Below, one piece after another: positions 9,567 to 30,266 of a stretch of DNA of 33,855 bases; the first letter of the stretch is position 1; each line of letters opens with the position of its first letter. The notes under the pieces are model-generated. The model saw only the letters and a list, made by a program, of their open reading frames with translations, was not told the origin of the DNA and made no database searches. The translations under genes were made by a program, and so were the position numbers. The stretch is from Mesostigma viride (Eukaryota > Streptophyta > Mesostigmatophyceae > Mesostigmatales > Mesostigmataceae), in assembly GCA_009746045.1 (NCBI GenBank), contig RPFO01000065.1, positions 2,682,984 to 2,716,838 on the forward strand. Direction: 5' to 3'.

Positions 9567-9811
9567 CACAGACCTCAGACCTCAATCCTCATGGCGTCGC
9601 CGCGCCGCGCCAGAGAACCGTTGGACCACGGAACCGATCGATCGAGAGGCGAGAGCAATCTGTTTGGCACACTTCCCAGTTCCCGCATTCTAAGGCCATA
9701 CGTCCATTGCTGGCGTATGCCACGTTTCATTTTCTGACTCACGGCTGCGTCGTCACTTGGGCAGTCGTCACTCGTCGTCCTAGTCAGAAAAAGTCCTGCA
9801 GACTGTAATAA
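9567..9811 (+). repeat. 245-bp direct repeat, copy A
   Basis: Identical by eye to 12082-12326, from CACAGACCTCAGACC to GACTGTAATAA. Copy B lies 54 bp upstream of the ATG of the Der/EngA gene, so copy A is probably a duplicate of that gene's promoter/5'-UTR region. No own gene follows copy A; a transposon-like element starts at its last base. Confidence 0.9.
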
Positions 9812-12064
9812 GGGGTCCGGACACACCGGAATTATTTCGCGCCAAAAAATTCGCGCCGGTACCCGGCACGTGAAATTGTGGTGCACGATGCGCGTAGCCC
9901 TTGCGCCAAGTTGGCCATGGCGACGTGCGTTAGGTAATAAATGCAGTAATATGGCAATAAGACCGCAGAAAATTATGCAGATGCGTCAAATCAAAGTTTC
10001 ATCATGATCTTGCGTAGCCGAAGATGCATTATTGACGACATCGATGCCATTTTTCATCCGCGTTTGCGAGGGGGTCTGGCCCGGAAATCTTGCCGCAACG
10101 AATAAGCAGCAATACATGCCTACAGCGATAATTACAAAGGTTCTTAGTCCCTAGCGATGCAGAAAGCAACGTTCATTAACGGGGAGATTGAAAATGTTAA
10201 AGAACCTTTTATTTTATTACTTTTCCTCGTCATTTTCGGAAAGAAAACGCCAGGTCCTGCTTTATGCGCTGTCAACCCGTCCATGGGTGGCTGGCATTTC
10301 TTGCGCGCCTTGTCAGGAAAGATAGCATGCCATTGTACGTCTATTATCCAGTGGTTACCCCCGAAGTCTATTGCGTTTAGAAATCCCTTTATTCTAAGCT
10401 TTCAGCACGGTTTCCTGGAAGGGTGCGTTGTTTTGTTCGCCGCTTGCTGCATGCACGTCTCTAGTTTTCCGGCAGCTTTCAACCGATTCGCTTACGTTAT
10501 GCGTGGCAAGCTCTGAAATCCTGTCTAGGATTGGGTAATATCAAGGTAAGCTGCTACGTTAATGTAATGATATATGGAAGGATTTGGATGGCAGAGTGCT
10601 TATATTGCATATTCAACACGTACCCCGGCATGCCTCGAGGGCGGCATGCAACAAGCTGGCGAGCATATGAACCGTGCGTCTCAACGTGCTGGGAAACAAG
10701 GTGGCTATACTTCTCTTGCTGGCCATGCTTTGTATATGTGTAAGCTATGCTTACGTGTGTGTCCTCTTTAGATTTGTGGATCACAGCCACTATGCTTCAC
10801 AATCAATGTGCTCTCAAGGATGCTAGCCATGCTTATGAGGATGGCTGCAAGCCATTTCTCTTATGGCTTTGCTGTATTTCGTGTTTGCGCTTACAGTTCT
10901 GTTTTGTTGGTTGGTTTTTGAACGGGGTGATGTGAACCTGCAGGGTTAGAACATTGTGTTATTATTGCTGGTTGATTGAGGCATCATCCTCTACTCTAAG
11001 TCAGCATAGCACGTGTAGATGAGCATGCTGTTTATGCACCTTATTGTTGAGCATGGTTTACAACCATGGTGAGGTGTGGGGTGTGGCTAGCATGTACGAG
11101 TCACCCATCTAATCCCACATGTTTCTGTTGCTATTGAACGTTGCTTGGGCCTCTAAACATTTCTGTTATTACCAATGAAGATTGCCAACTATGCTACCAT
11201 AGTGTGGTGCTGCATGCTATGAATGACCTCTCTAGTACTCAAGGCTCATGCTCAGCTTGATCCTGCATTTGGTGGCTGTTTGTATAACTCAATTGGCAGC
11301 CGTCTATGTTAGGATTCTGATGATTTGTGGTGGGCAGGTGATGAAAAGGGTTATGTTTGAGCTCATGCCAGTCTATACTAGGGTTGAGGGGTGGCAGTTG
11401 AGGACACTAGTTTATGCCATCAGTCTAGCTCAGAATGACCTGAATTTTGATTCCAAGATAGTTTGCATGATAAATAACTTGCTGGCACCTTGTTTGCCCC
11501 ACTTGTGGTGGGCAAGGTTGTGATTGGTGCAGCCATTTGGCATAAAACCGTATTTTCGTGCATTTTTTTTTTTCATACAACAGAACATAACTGTTCACAT
11601 ACGTGGTCAGAATGAGCTGAAAATTGGTCCCATTGATATTCCCACCCTGTGGAAGTTATTTTTGACTCCCTGGGCCCAACCCATGCGTATTTGATTTGAT
11701 TTTTTTTTTTTAGTCACAAAAAAGACGTATTTTTCGGTAAACTGCATAAGTATGCCCAGACGTGCGATTTTGGTGCTGCAAATTAGCTCCATTCTTTGGT
11801 CTGGGTGGGGATTTGACAAAAATGAGGTGTTTGGTCCACAAGTGTGGGGGGGTTGTCCTAGGCAATCCGTGCTTTTAGGGGGTGTGCGCGCTAAAAATAG
11901 CTCCGTGCACATGTATGGTGATGGACCTTGAACTCAAAAAGTAGCCAGATGCATGCCCAAGGGTCATATTTATGGCCCCCCATCATAATTTGCATTGCCA
12001 GAATGGGTATTGAGTGCAAAACATGTGTATTCAATTTGGGGGGGTTCAGGTGTGTCCGGACCCC
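9812..12064. mobile_element. Non-autonomous DNA transposon-like element with 16-bp terminal inverted repeats
   Basis: It starts GGGGTCCGGACACACC (9812-9827) and ends with the exact reverse complement GGTGTGTCCGGACCCC (12049-12064). The interior has A/T-rich stretches, poly-T runs near 11565 and 11700, and a TTCGCGCC doublet just inside the left end. No transposase or convincing protein is found; the longest frame, 119 codons at 10157-10516, matches nothing I know. The flanks allow at most a 2-bp AA target duplication, so the superfamily is open. It is bracketed by the identical 245-bp repeats. Confidence 0.65.
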
Positions 12065-12081
12065 AATCCTCACATCCCAAT

Positions 12082-12326
12082 CACAGACCTCAGACCTCAA
12101 TCCTCATGGCGTCGCCGCGCCGCGCCAGAGAACCGTTGGACCACGGAACCGATCGATCGAGAGGCGAGAGCAATCTGTTTGGCACACTTCCCAGTTCCCG
12201 CATTCTAAGGCCATACGTCCATTGCTGGCGTATGCCACGTTTCATTTTCTGACTCACGGCTGCGTCGTCACTTGGGCAGTCGTCACTCGTCGTCCTAGTC
12301 AGAAAAAGTCCTGCAGACTGTAATAA
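12082..12326 (+). promoter_or_regulatory. 245-bp direct repeat, copy B; probable promoter / 5' UTR of the Der/EngA gene
   Basis: It ends 54 bp before the ATG at 12381. Its placement suggests that it holds the core promoter and transcription start. No clear TATA box is visible. It contains GATCGATCGA and several CGTC words (CGTCGTCACTTGG, CGTCACTCGTCGTC). It is identical to 9567-9811. Confidence 0.45.
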
Positions 12327-12380
12327 TATGTTTGTTGTAGCCGACTTCGCGCATTCTCGTGGCGACACGAATTGGCAGCC

Positions 12381-23728
<11,348 letters not shown>

Positions 23729-24261
23729 ATTTAGGTTGATCATCTTAGGGACAAGCCAGTCACACATTCGTGGCGTGCAGCTAGGTGGGCTATTTGAACA
23801 TGTTGAAGTGCTGTTAGATTTGGCCAACTCCGGCTTTGTCACATGCTTCATTCATGGCACGTGTCTAGCCAGTGGACTCAAGCAAGACATGGAGGGCTTA
23901 TTTGTCCATCTCCTTGTCCATCCCATCTAGCAAGTAGGTTTTATGATAGGTGTGGTAATCATTTCTGTGCATTTATAATCTAGAAATTTTTCCCATCAAA
24001 TCATCAAAGCATAACTTTGGTTCCATAGTTGAATGCAGCAGATAACTAGTGAAGTGAATTATTGCGCTGCTGACGACCGGTGCATTGTGTACGCAAAAAG
24101 TCATGGCGGAGCTCATGCACGCGCATGCAAGCTCCGGCCGGTTTCAAATTAACTAGAACCTCTGGTATATAGAGCCTCGGCTATATAGGGGTCTCCCAGT
24201 CCCAATGCATCCCAACTGCGAAATTAAAAACTCGTCATACATACGGTCCTGCAGATTGAGA
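23729..24261 (+). other. 3' flank of the Der/EngA gene, no further gene recognised
   Basis: This probably contains the 3' UTR. I see no clear TGTAA polyadenylation signal of the chlorophyte type after the stop; two TGTAA words lie just before it, inside intron 12. No coding or RNA signal is recognised. Confidence 0.5.
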
Positions 24262-24385
24262 GCGATCGTGCAATTAAATTAAATTAAATTAAATTAAATT
24301 AAATTAAATTAAATTAAATTATATCATGACTCCGTTGGGAGATCATGTAGCATATATTCCCTTGCTGGATGGATGGAGGGGGGCA
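24262..24385 (-). mobile_element. LINE 3' end with (TTAAA/TTTAA)n pentanucleotide tail
   Basis: On the - strand, a TGCTACATGATCTCCCAAC-GGAGT segment is followed by about ten TTTAA units (24272-24320). The order of hairpin-like core and short-repeat tail is the same as in the RTE-like 3' ends at 4160 and 24627, with a different tail unit. 5'-truncated. Confidence 0.65.
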
Positions 24386-24457
24386 AATCCGCGCAACCGA
24401 ACTAATCTAACTCTAAGCTAGTCTAATCTATGAAAACCCTGACTATGCTACTCAGTG

Positions 24458-24544
24458 TATGATAGGCCATGTGCCCCTTCTCTGGGCTATGTGCTACATA
24501 TACTCCCAACGGAGTTATGTTACAATTCAATTCAATTCAATTCA
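24458..24544 (+). mobile_element. Short 5'-truncated LINE 3' end with (AATTC)n tail and 13-bp target duplication
   Basis: ATGCTACTCAGTG stands at 24445-24457 and 24545-24557. Between them lie about 87 bp: GCTATGTGCTACATATACTC, CCAACGGAGTTATGTTAC and an AATTC tail. The same sequence, inverted, forms the 3' end of the copy at 24627-25475. Confidence 0.85.
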
Positions 24545-24580
24545 ATGCTACTCAGTGCAAATTAAGCGCCCCTTCCTCTT

Positions 24581-24598
24581 GGGGGGGGGGGGGGGGGG
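24581..24598 (+). repeat. Poly-G run in the loop of a LINE palindrome
   Basis: Eighteen G in a row lie between two inverted LINE 3' ends (24457-24546 and 24627-24716). Run length is likely to be unreliable in the assembly. Confidence 0.9.
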
Positions 24599-24626
24599 CG
24601 GCTTAATTCCCCACAGGGGCTGGCGT

Positions 24627-25476
24627 ATTGAATTGAATTGAATTGAATTGTAACATAACTCCGTTGGGAGTATATGTAGCACATAGCCCTTGAGAGGGGG
24701 CGTATGGCCTATCATACATCCTAAGCTACTTCCTGCAAGGGTGGGGATGTAAAGGACCCTTGCTCTAGGTGCACCAGGGCACTGGCATCCCCATGATCTT
24801 CAAGCTATGCCCAGCGAAGGGGGAGGCTGGCGTATGAGCCTGGCCAATCGTCTTCCACCTCTTCTTGTTCTGCATAGCAGTCCAAGCAAGAGAGAGGGAG
24901 TGAATGCGATGTTCAAACGGGGCTGGCGGACCCGCTAGGTCGGCCAGCAACTGCTGTGTGTAGGTCATGACATATGTATTGCCGCCTACCTTCTTACCTG
25001 TATGTCCTTGGGGCCATGCAGGCCAGGTCAGGATATGCCGCCCTGGCTGGCCAAGCCGCTGGGGGCCGGCCAGCTAGACCGAGGTCGGTGTCTACCTGGC
25101 TGGTGCGAGCAAGATGTCCTACGAATGCTATCCTACGCTGTCTAATCTCGTCCGAAATGCGAGGCATGCCCTGGTACAAAGATTCTAAAGACCTATGCTG
25201 CATGGGAAAACCCTATGACATTCAGGGCCTGACGGAGCATCCTGGTTACCGTGCCGTCTAGCTTGGCGGCCAGCATGTCCGTGAGCGTCCATGCCTCGGC
25301 ACCGTAGGTGAGCACCGTGAGGCTAGGACCTTGAGGAGCATGCGCTTGCGGTGCTCGCACGCCGAGGGCCTTCGAGTGCCAGTAGGTTTTGAGCGAACGA
25401 TGCCTAGTCCAGGCCAGGCCGATGCGGGTGTCCACATTGTCGGCGGTGTCGGGGAGCATGCTGAAAATGCCATCAC
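24627..25476 (-). pseudogene. 5'-truncated, frameshifted RTE-like LINE, - strand
   Basis: Read on the - strand, 25476-24765 encodes in shifting frames the C-terminal part of the same type of protein as at 831-4025: LTYGAEAWTL, KLDGTVTRMLRQ, LYQGMPRISDEIRQRR, FVGHLARTSQVDT and a SLAWTAMQNKKRWK-like end. The 3' UTR follows, then an (AATTC)n tail ending at 24627. Similarity to the first element is moderate and the tail differs, so this is a related subfamily. At least two frame changes make it dead. Confidence 0.82.
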
Positions 25477-25680
25477 AGATTCCTAGAATACATTATCACA
25501 GATTCCTAGAATAGCTAAACAGCTATGTCGAGGTGGCTATTAATTAATTAATTAATTAGCTTTCATCATCATTCCGTCATCATTCCGTCATCGCGGCTCA
25601 CAGAAGGGCACCAGCCTTATGCTGGCATCTGCCACCCCTATAGTGACCCTATAGTGACCGCGGCCTGGGGTGGGGTATCA
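25477..25680. other. Short repeats between LINE remnant and telomere array
   Basis: The word ATCACAGATTCCTAGAATA occurs twice (about 25471-25512). A (TTAA)n run stands at 25540-25558, CATCATTCCGT is doubled, and CTATAGTGACC is doubled next to the telomere array. No gene. Confidence 0.6.
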
Positions 25681-25749
25681 CCCTAAACCCTAAACCCTAA
25701 ACCCTAAACCCTAAACCCTAAACCCTAAACCCTAAACCCTAAACCCTAA
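25681..25749 (+). repeat. Interstitial telomere array (CCCTAAA)n, about 10 units
   Basis: Perfect CCCTAAA units of the plant/green-algal telomere type. The C-rich strand reads left to right, the orientation expected at the left end of a chromosome that would extend to the right. Confidence 0.97.
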
Positions 25750-25803
25750 CACCGTCTCCAGACACCCACGGCATCCCCCCACCCTGGCTATCACCCTCCC
25801 ACT

Positions 25804-26560
25804 GTGACTAAATTTACTAAGTTTACTATGGTTTTTTGGTTTTTTTTCTAGGAAATTCAAGCCAGCTGCCATTAGGTCAAGGTGCTACAGGTGCTGTGTG
25901 GTACAGGGTAGCTATAGTGACCTTATAGTGACCATGGTGGTAGACTCTTATGCTGGCATCCCAGGGTGACTAAATTTACTAAGTTTACTATGGGTTTTGG
26001 GTTTTTTTTCTAGGAAATTCAAGCCACCTGCCATGAGGTCGGTTGTGATCCAGTCCCACCATGCCATAAGAGGGTGAGGCGTGTGGGATATGGGACTAAG
26101 TCATTTCCCGTGGGACTATGTTTACTAAGTTTACTATGGGTTTTGGGTTTTATTCCTAGGAAATTAATTCAGGTGTGCACCTGAATTTCCCAAAAAAGAA
26201 CCCCCAAAAAACTTAGTAAATATAGTCTCCCACGACAAATGGTTATGAAAACGTAGTTTCCCACGGCAAAATGACCAATAAATCCATCTCCCACGGGAAA
26301 GGCCATGGGGGCCGGCCAGCGGGGTGCGGCGGAGGGGCGCGGACTGCCAAGCAGTGGCGGGACTGCCAGGTGGTGGTGGGCCTGGTGTGAGGGCTTGCTG
26401 TGTTTTCTCGTGGGAAACTATATTTACTACTAAATTGATATTTTCAGTTGGAAATGGAGGTTTTATTCGATGTGAGTGAGAGTGCATGCACAGGCTTGCA
26501 TAATTTCCCGCAGACAAAACCCAAAACCTGTAGTTAGCTTAGTAAATTTAGTAAGGTGCT
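25804..26560. repeat. Dispersed direct and inverted repeats around TTTACTAAGTTTACTATGGG
   Basis: Good direct copies lie at about 25804-25880, 25966-26041 and 26107-26165: GACTAAATTTACTAAG, then GGGTTTTGGGTTTT, then CTAGGAAATT. An inverted, diverged copy lies at about 26185-26240. The two are joined by the palindrome TTCAGGTGTGCACCTGAA. Weaker pieces with CCCACGGGAAA and TAGTAAATTTAGTAAG run to 26560. No gene is supported in this stretch. Confidence 0.7.
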
Positions 26561-26880
26561 GGAGGGTCGAGCAGTGCGTGGGAGTTGGCGGACCCGGCGA
26601 GGGCCGCGCGGCGGGGTGTGCAGAGTGTTAGGTGTATTACTCTGTGTAACCTCTGGAAACTCAGACGACCTATGCAAGAATCCCACACGACCTGTGTCGA
26701 TGCATAAGAGGTTTACTCTGGATTTTTAACCTGCAGTTAGAACTGCAATTCGAGACGAAATGAAAATTGTTTTCAGCATGCATTGACGCGTTTTATACTG
26801 CATAAACGAATTCATTAAAATATACACGTTACATTCGTTATCAGCTCAACAAGAGCGAAATGGCAAGCTCGTTGCCGTCG
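26561..26880. other. A/T-rich stretch without recognised gene, left flank of the virus-like block
   Basis: No coding signal, RNA or clear terminal repeat is recognised. If the viral element has a terminal inverted repeat on this side, its partner lies beyond the window, so the boundary cannot be set. Confidence 0.5.
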
Positions 26881-27468
26881 TCAACAAGACGACACTCTAC
26901 TCCTTGTCCTTGGAGTTCCAGTCTGGCTCTTCACAACGTTCGAGCGGTCTTCTCTTGTAGCCATGGCCGTGGGAGCTTGACGCTCCTCGCGGCTCCTCTT
27001 CCTGCCATTGGAAGTGGCGGTCTTTGCGTCCTCGAAACCCTTCTTTACCTCCTCCCATGCCCTGTAGAGCGCAATGGGGGAAATGCCTGGCTGGCGCTTG
27101 GACTTGGAGAAGCCATTGAGGAAATCGTCAACCATCTTAACGCACCCGTCGGCTTGGTCGAGGCGAATCCACTCGCAGCGGTCCTCGACCTTCCTCGGCT
27201 TTGCCGCATTCTTCTCGTAGACCCACTCGACGCAAATTTTTGGCGTCTTGCGGTCGACATCGTCATATCCGGCGTCGTGAATCTTGAAGACCTCGCAGGT
27301 AGGTCCGGTGCCTCCAACAGCACCTTCGTTTCCGGAAAGAAGGGAGACCTTGTGCGTCAGGTGTGCGAGCTGGTCAGATATCTTTGTCTGGCCGTCCTCG
27401 AGACCATCGAGGATTTTTCCAAGCATTGCCAACGCCTTCTCGCAAGGCCCTGCGTTTCGGGAAGCCAT
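26881..27468 (-). CDS. Unknown 195-aa protein with basic, disordered C-terminus
   Basis: I do not recognise the family. The first 45 residues look helical, possibly a coiled coil. The middle (about 60-150) is a mixed folded segment with VEWVYEKN and CEWIRLDQADGCVKMVDDF. The last 45 residues are rich in Arg, Ser and Thr (GRKRSREERQ) and could bind nucleic acid or act as a nuclear signal. It lies last in the - strand gene row, 384 bp after the preceding gene, which suggests its own promoter. The start is the first ATG of the frame. Virion or DNA-binding role is a guess. Confidence 0.6.
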   Translation of the reverse strand: MASRNAGPCEKALAMLGKILDGLEDGQTKISDQLAHLTHKVSLLSGNEGAVGGTGPTCEVFKIHDAGYDDVDRKTPKICVEWVYEKNAAKPRKVEDRCEWIRLDQADGCVKMVDDFLNGFSKSKRQPGISPIALYRAWEEVKKGFEDAKTATSNGRKRSREERQAPTAMATREDRSNVVKSQTGTPRTRSRVSSC

Positions 27469-27852
27469 GGCTACCGGCAGAGAGCTTGCAACGTGAGATG
27501 CGTGACTTGCACGTGATTTTGCCTATTTGTGCACAATGTGCCAAGGTCCGTTACGTCTGCTGGCACGGCCTGGACAGGACGCGAAGGTGGCTGGACTTGT
27601 ACAAGTGTCGAACTTGGCTAAATTTCGGAGCGATGCAAGTCTAAGGTGGCCTCTACCACGTGGCGAGTTCTGGGACGTGAATTTAGGTAAAAAGACTCGT
27701 AAGCGTGCGAGTAATCAACTGGGTCACTTGTCAAGCGCCTGAACGAAGATTCTAGAGTGTCCACGAGAGTGAATTTTCCGAAGCAACCACCCATATATAT
27801 TCGTAGAAATTACTTGCCATGACAATTGCACTTGTTGAACCCGCGAATCTTT
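27469..27852. other. Intergenic region, probable promoter of the 195-aa gene
   Basis: A + strand frame crosses here (27363-27644, with a CAQC pair) but overlaps the - strand gene and has no recognisable domain. An A/T-rich ATATATAT word lies near 27791-27798. No convincing gene. Confidence 0.5.
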
Positions 27853-28317
27853 TCAAAACGTAGGATGCATACAAAACCACCCGTCTGCACGGGGGAATTG
27901 AGTCTCGTTTCCGTCAAGTCTGTCAATGTACGACGCTCCTACCGTAATATGTCCTCCGTTTCTGAACAGGTGTGGGTTCTTTAGGTTAAAAAATGCGTGT
28001 TCGTTGATCATGGCGTAAGAAAGGATGTCCCCGTCTGTTCCACCCATGACAGTCTCGTTGCATAAAACAATGCAATCCTGTTGGTTATGCTCACCACCGG
28101 AGAAACTCGGGGAAACAAGCCCGACAATAGCACGGTCCTCATCAACAGGCACTGCGTCAACGTAGGCATAATGCACACCACCGCGCCATGTACTGTCAAT
28201 GATGGGCGCCCTCGGGTCTGGTTTGATTCTAAATTGACGTAACCCGGTGGTGGAGTCAATCACGTTTTCAGAGGCCTTGGAATCTAGCACTATTTGATAA
28301 TAAGTTGGGTATTCCAT
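27853..28317 (-). CDS. Unknown 154-aa protein, beta-rich, possible virion component
   Basis: The start at 28317 (MEYPTYYQIVLDSK) is chosen because the upstream ATG at 28380 would overlap the end of the fibre gene, while this one leaves a 32-bp A/T-rich gap. The sequence has regular short hydrophobic strands (YYQIVLDS, LRQFRIKP, IVGLVSP, GHITVGASYI) and conserved-looking GG turns, suggesting a beta-sandwich. No transmembrane segment or signal peptide. Position next to fibre and capsid genes suggests a structural role, but the family is not recognised. Confidence 0.6.
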   Translation of the reverse strand: MEYPTYYQIVLDSKASENVIDSTTGLRQFRIKPDPRAPIIDSTWRGGVHYAYVDAVPVDEDRAIVGLVSPSFSGGEHNQQDCIVLCNETVMGGTDGDILSYAMINEHAFFNLKNPHLFRNGGHITVGASYIDRLDGNETQFPRADGWFCMHPTF

Positions 28318-28349
28318 TGCTTTATTACAAATTGGAAGAGATAATATTT

Positions 28350-30041
28350 CTACGCTGGGATGGCGGCGGGAGTGCCCCACTTGGCAACAAGATACCCGCG
28401 GATCCGTTCAAGTTCCGCTGACGTCTTGGCTGTGTTGTAGATAAGGATCTCGCCGATCCACCCGTCAAAGGCACGACTCGCGTTGGATGAGTCTCCTCCA
28501 ATAGCGAGATTTCCTGAACCAGTTGTAGGGTCCGATCCGATTCTGTTATAACCAGCTCTTCCGTCGAAGCGGGTGAAAAGTGCGTTTGTACTGCTGTTGC
28601 ATGAAATCGCCATGACGTGTGCCTTGTTGTCAAAGAACTGAGCCCTGGTGCTCACGGTTTCGTATACACTACCGGGAGCGAATAGGAGAACGGTCTGTAC
28701 CTCTGACTGATAAGACATGAGATAACCATTGCCATCCGTCGATCCAAGCATATAACCTCTAATACCCGTATAACCCCCTATTTCTGGATACGTTGCAGTC
28801 GTTAGCTGTTTGGCGACTAGGAGGATGCTCGCACTGACCCCAATCGCGCTCCAGAAATTGCTCACGGACGCTAACAAGCCAGACCGCGAGTTGATAAAGC
28901 GGAGGGACCGTTTCGAGTTAAGCTCCGCCGCATCCAGCGTAGGACACTTGGTGGAAGTGGCCTGTGTCACGTGGTACCCATTCGGTCCCTTGTCTTTCAC
29001 GCGCATCACGTTCCCTCCTGCCGTGTTTTGCTGGGTTGTGCCCGACGCGTCGCTGAACACCGTGGCGCTGTCTGACGGGTCGTACCACGCAAACAACGCT
29101 GGGTCTGTTGCCGGGTTGTAATAGTACGTGAATGACAGCGTGTTGGATGATGCATTTCCAAGCCCTGACGTTGCGCCCGTCACGGCGCCCGCGCCCACGC
29201 TTACCGTCGTCGTGAAGTCCGACATGGTAGTGGTCACATCGAATGTGTACGTGGCACCGCTTCCCAGCAAGTTGGACACGGTTCCGTTGGTCACGGCGAT
29301 GTCGCCCAACGTGAACCCAGTGACCGATGTGCTAAAAGTGGCCGTGATCGGATAAACAGCACCCGTCGGAGTTCCGGACGCAAGAGTCACCGACGGATTT
29401 GCCGAGTACGTGAACGACAGTGTGTTAGATGCCGCGTTGGCGTTCCCTGTCGATGCGTCCACAACAGTGCCCGCGCCCACGCTGACGTTCGTTGAAGAAT
29501 TGGCGATGGTTGGCGTCACTTGGAAGGCGTACGACGCCCCACTTCCGGTCAGGTTGGCGGCGGTCCCGTTGGTCACGGTGATGTCGCCCAACGCGAACCC
29601 CGTCACCGACCTGCTGAACGTGGCTGTCACGTCCACGGGTGATGAGGATGGCGTCAAGCCCGCGGTCGTCGCGAGGGTTACCGTTGGAGGTGGCGAATAC
29701 GTGAAGACTAACGGAGTTGCTGCGGTGTTGCCGGTTCCTAGCACGCTGCTTGCTGCGTTCCCTCCAACAGTGACTGTTGTCAGTGAATAAGCTACAGCTG
29801 GAGTCACAGAGAATGTGTAAGAGGCGCCGCTACCCGTTAAACCAGATGCAGTACCATTTATGACAACGATATCACCCAAGGTGAACCCGGTGACTGTTTC
29901 GCTGAATGCTGCTGTCATTGTAATCGGTACCGCGCTAGGATACAGTCCGTGTGTAGTTGTTAACGTGATTGACGGCGCTGTCCTTGCCGGTTTGCGCTTC
30001 TTGCGAATCAAAGCAGGACAAATACCATAATCAAACGACAT
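28350..30041 (-). CDS. Fibre-like protein: three bacterial Ig-like repeats and a lectin-like C-terminal domain
   Basis: 563 residues. After a short basic N-terminus (RKKRKPAR), three repeats of about 90 residues (about 25-115, 118-208, 211-300) show the pattern FS.SVTGFTLGDI.VTNGT, then L.GSGA.YTF.VTP, then SNTLSFTY. This pattern is typical of bacterial Ig-like domains of adhesins (Big_12 type). The C-terminal about 260 residues begin FAWYDPSDSATVF and end with FDGWIGEILIYNT and RIRGYLVAKWG, typical of concanavalin A-like (LamG) lectin domains in phage and viral surface proteins. It probably forms a stalked spike that binds algal surface glycans. It lies two genes downstream of the capsid gene, on the same strand. 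The frame is intact. The repeats suggest origin by transfer from bacteria or phages. Confidence 0.85.
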   Translation of the reverse strand: MSFDYGICPALIRKKRKPARTAPSITLTTTHGLYPSAVPITMTAAFSETVTGFTLGDIVVINGTASGLTGSGASYTFSVTPAVAYSLTTVTVGGNAASSVLGTGNTAATPLVFTYSPPPTVTLATTAGLTPSSSPVDVTATFSRSVTGFALGDITVTNGTAANLTGSGASYAFQVTPTIANSSTNVSVGAGTVVDASTGNANAASNTLSFTYSANPSVTLASGTPTGAVYPITATFSTSVTGFTLGDIAVTNGTVSNLLGSGATYTFDVTTTMSDFTTTVSVGAGAVTGATSGLGNASSNTLSFTYYYNPATDPALFAWYDPSDSATVFSDASGTTQQNTAGGNVMRVKDKGPNGYHVTQATSTKCPTLDAAELNSKRSLRFINSRSGLLASVSNFWSAIGVSASILLVAKQLTTATYPEIGGYTGIRGYMLGSTDGNGYLMSYQSEVQTVLLFAPGSVYETVSTRAQFFDNKAHVMAISCNSSTNALFTRFDGRAGYNRIGSDPTTGSGNLAIGGDSSNASRAFDGWIGEILIYNTAKTSAELERIRGYLVAKWGTPAAIPA

Positions 30042-30067
30042 GGAGCTAATATAATATCATCGTCACA

Positions 30068-30238
30068 TTATTTTTTAGAGTTTGGTAGCGGATACTTGAA
30101 GGTGGGGAGAAGGGGCAATGCTCGTCTAGCTGGCATTGTCATGGACAGACCAGAATCTGCCATTTCAGGAATGTCAAAAATCAACTTCAACCTGTTAAAC
30201 GGATTAGCTGTGATGCTAGGGTCTCGAAAGTAGTCCAT
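30068..30238 (-). CDS. Small ORF, 56 aa, between capsid and fibre genes
   Basis: ATG at 30236-30238, TAA at 30068-30070. The peptide starts MDYFRDPSITANPFNRLKLI and has a Pro/Leu-rich, basic end (LPNSKK). It fits exactly between the end of the capsid gene (30267) and the start of the fibre gene (30041), with short A/T-rich gaps. It could be a small virion or fibre-anchoring peptide; no family recognised. Confidence 0.5.
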   Translation of the reverse strand: MDYFRDPSITANPFNRLKLIFDIPEMADSGLSMTMPARRALPLLPTFKYPLPNSKK

Positions 30239-30266
30239 CGTTTGTCATTACACACGTATATATTTT

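Noticed and set aside
10157-10516. 119-codon frame as transposase or gene inside the TIR element
   Set aside because: It has no recognisable domain or catalytic acidic triad and an unremarkable composition, and lies in A/T-rich, non-coding-looking DNA.
9567-12326. LTR retrotransposon (245-bp repeats as LTRs)
   Set aside because: The repeats do not begin TG or end CA, no primer-binding site or polypurine tract is seen, no gag-pol is present, and a TIR element fills almost all the space between them.
27363-27742. Divergent + strand gene with Cys pairs upstream of the 195-aa gene
   Set aside because: Two different frames share the Cys codons, one overlaps the - strand gene, and neither has a recognisable zinc-ribbon spacing.
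28810-29790. + strand frames of 103, 75 and 126 codons
   Set aside because: They are antisense to the intact fibre gene, and their Val/Pro-rich composition mirrors its repeat codons.
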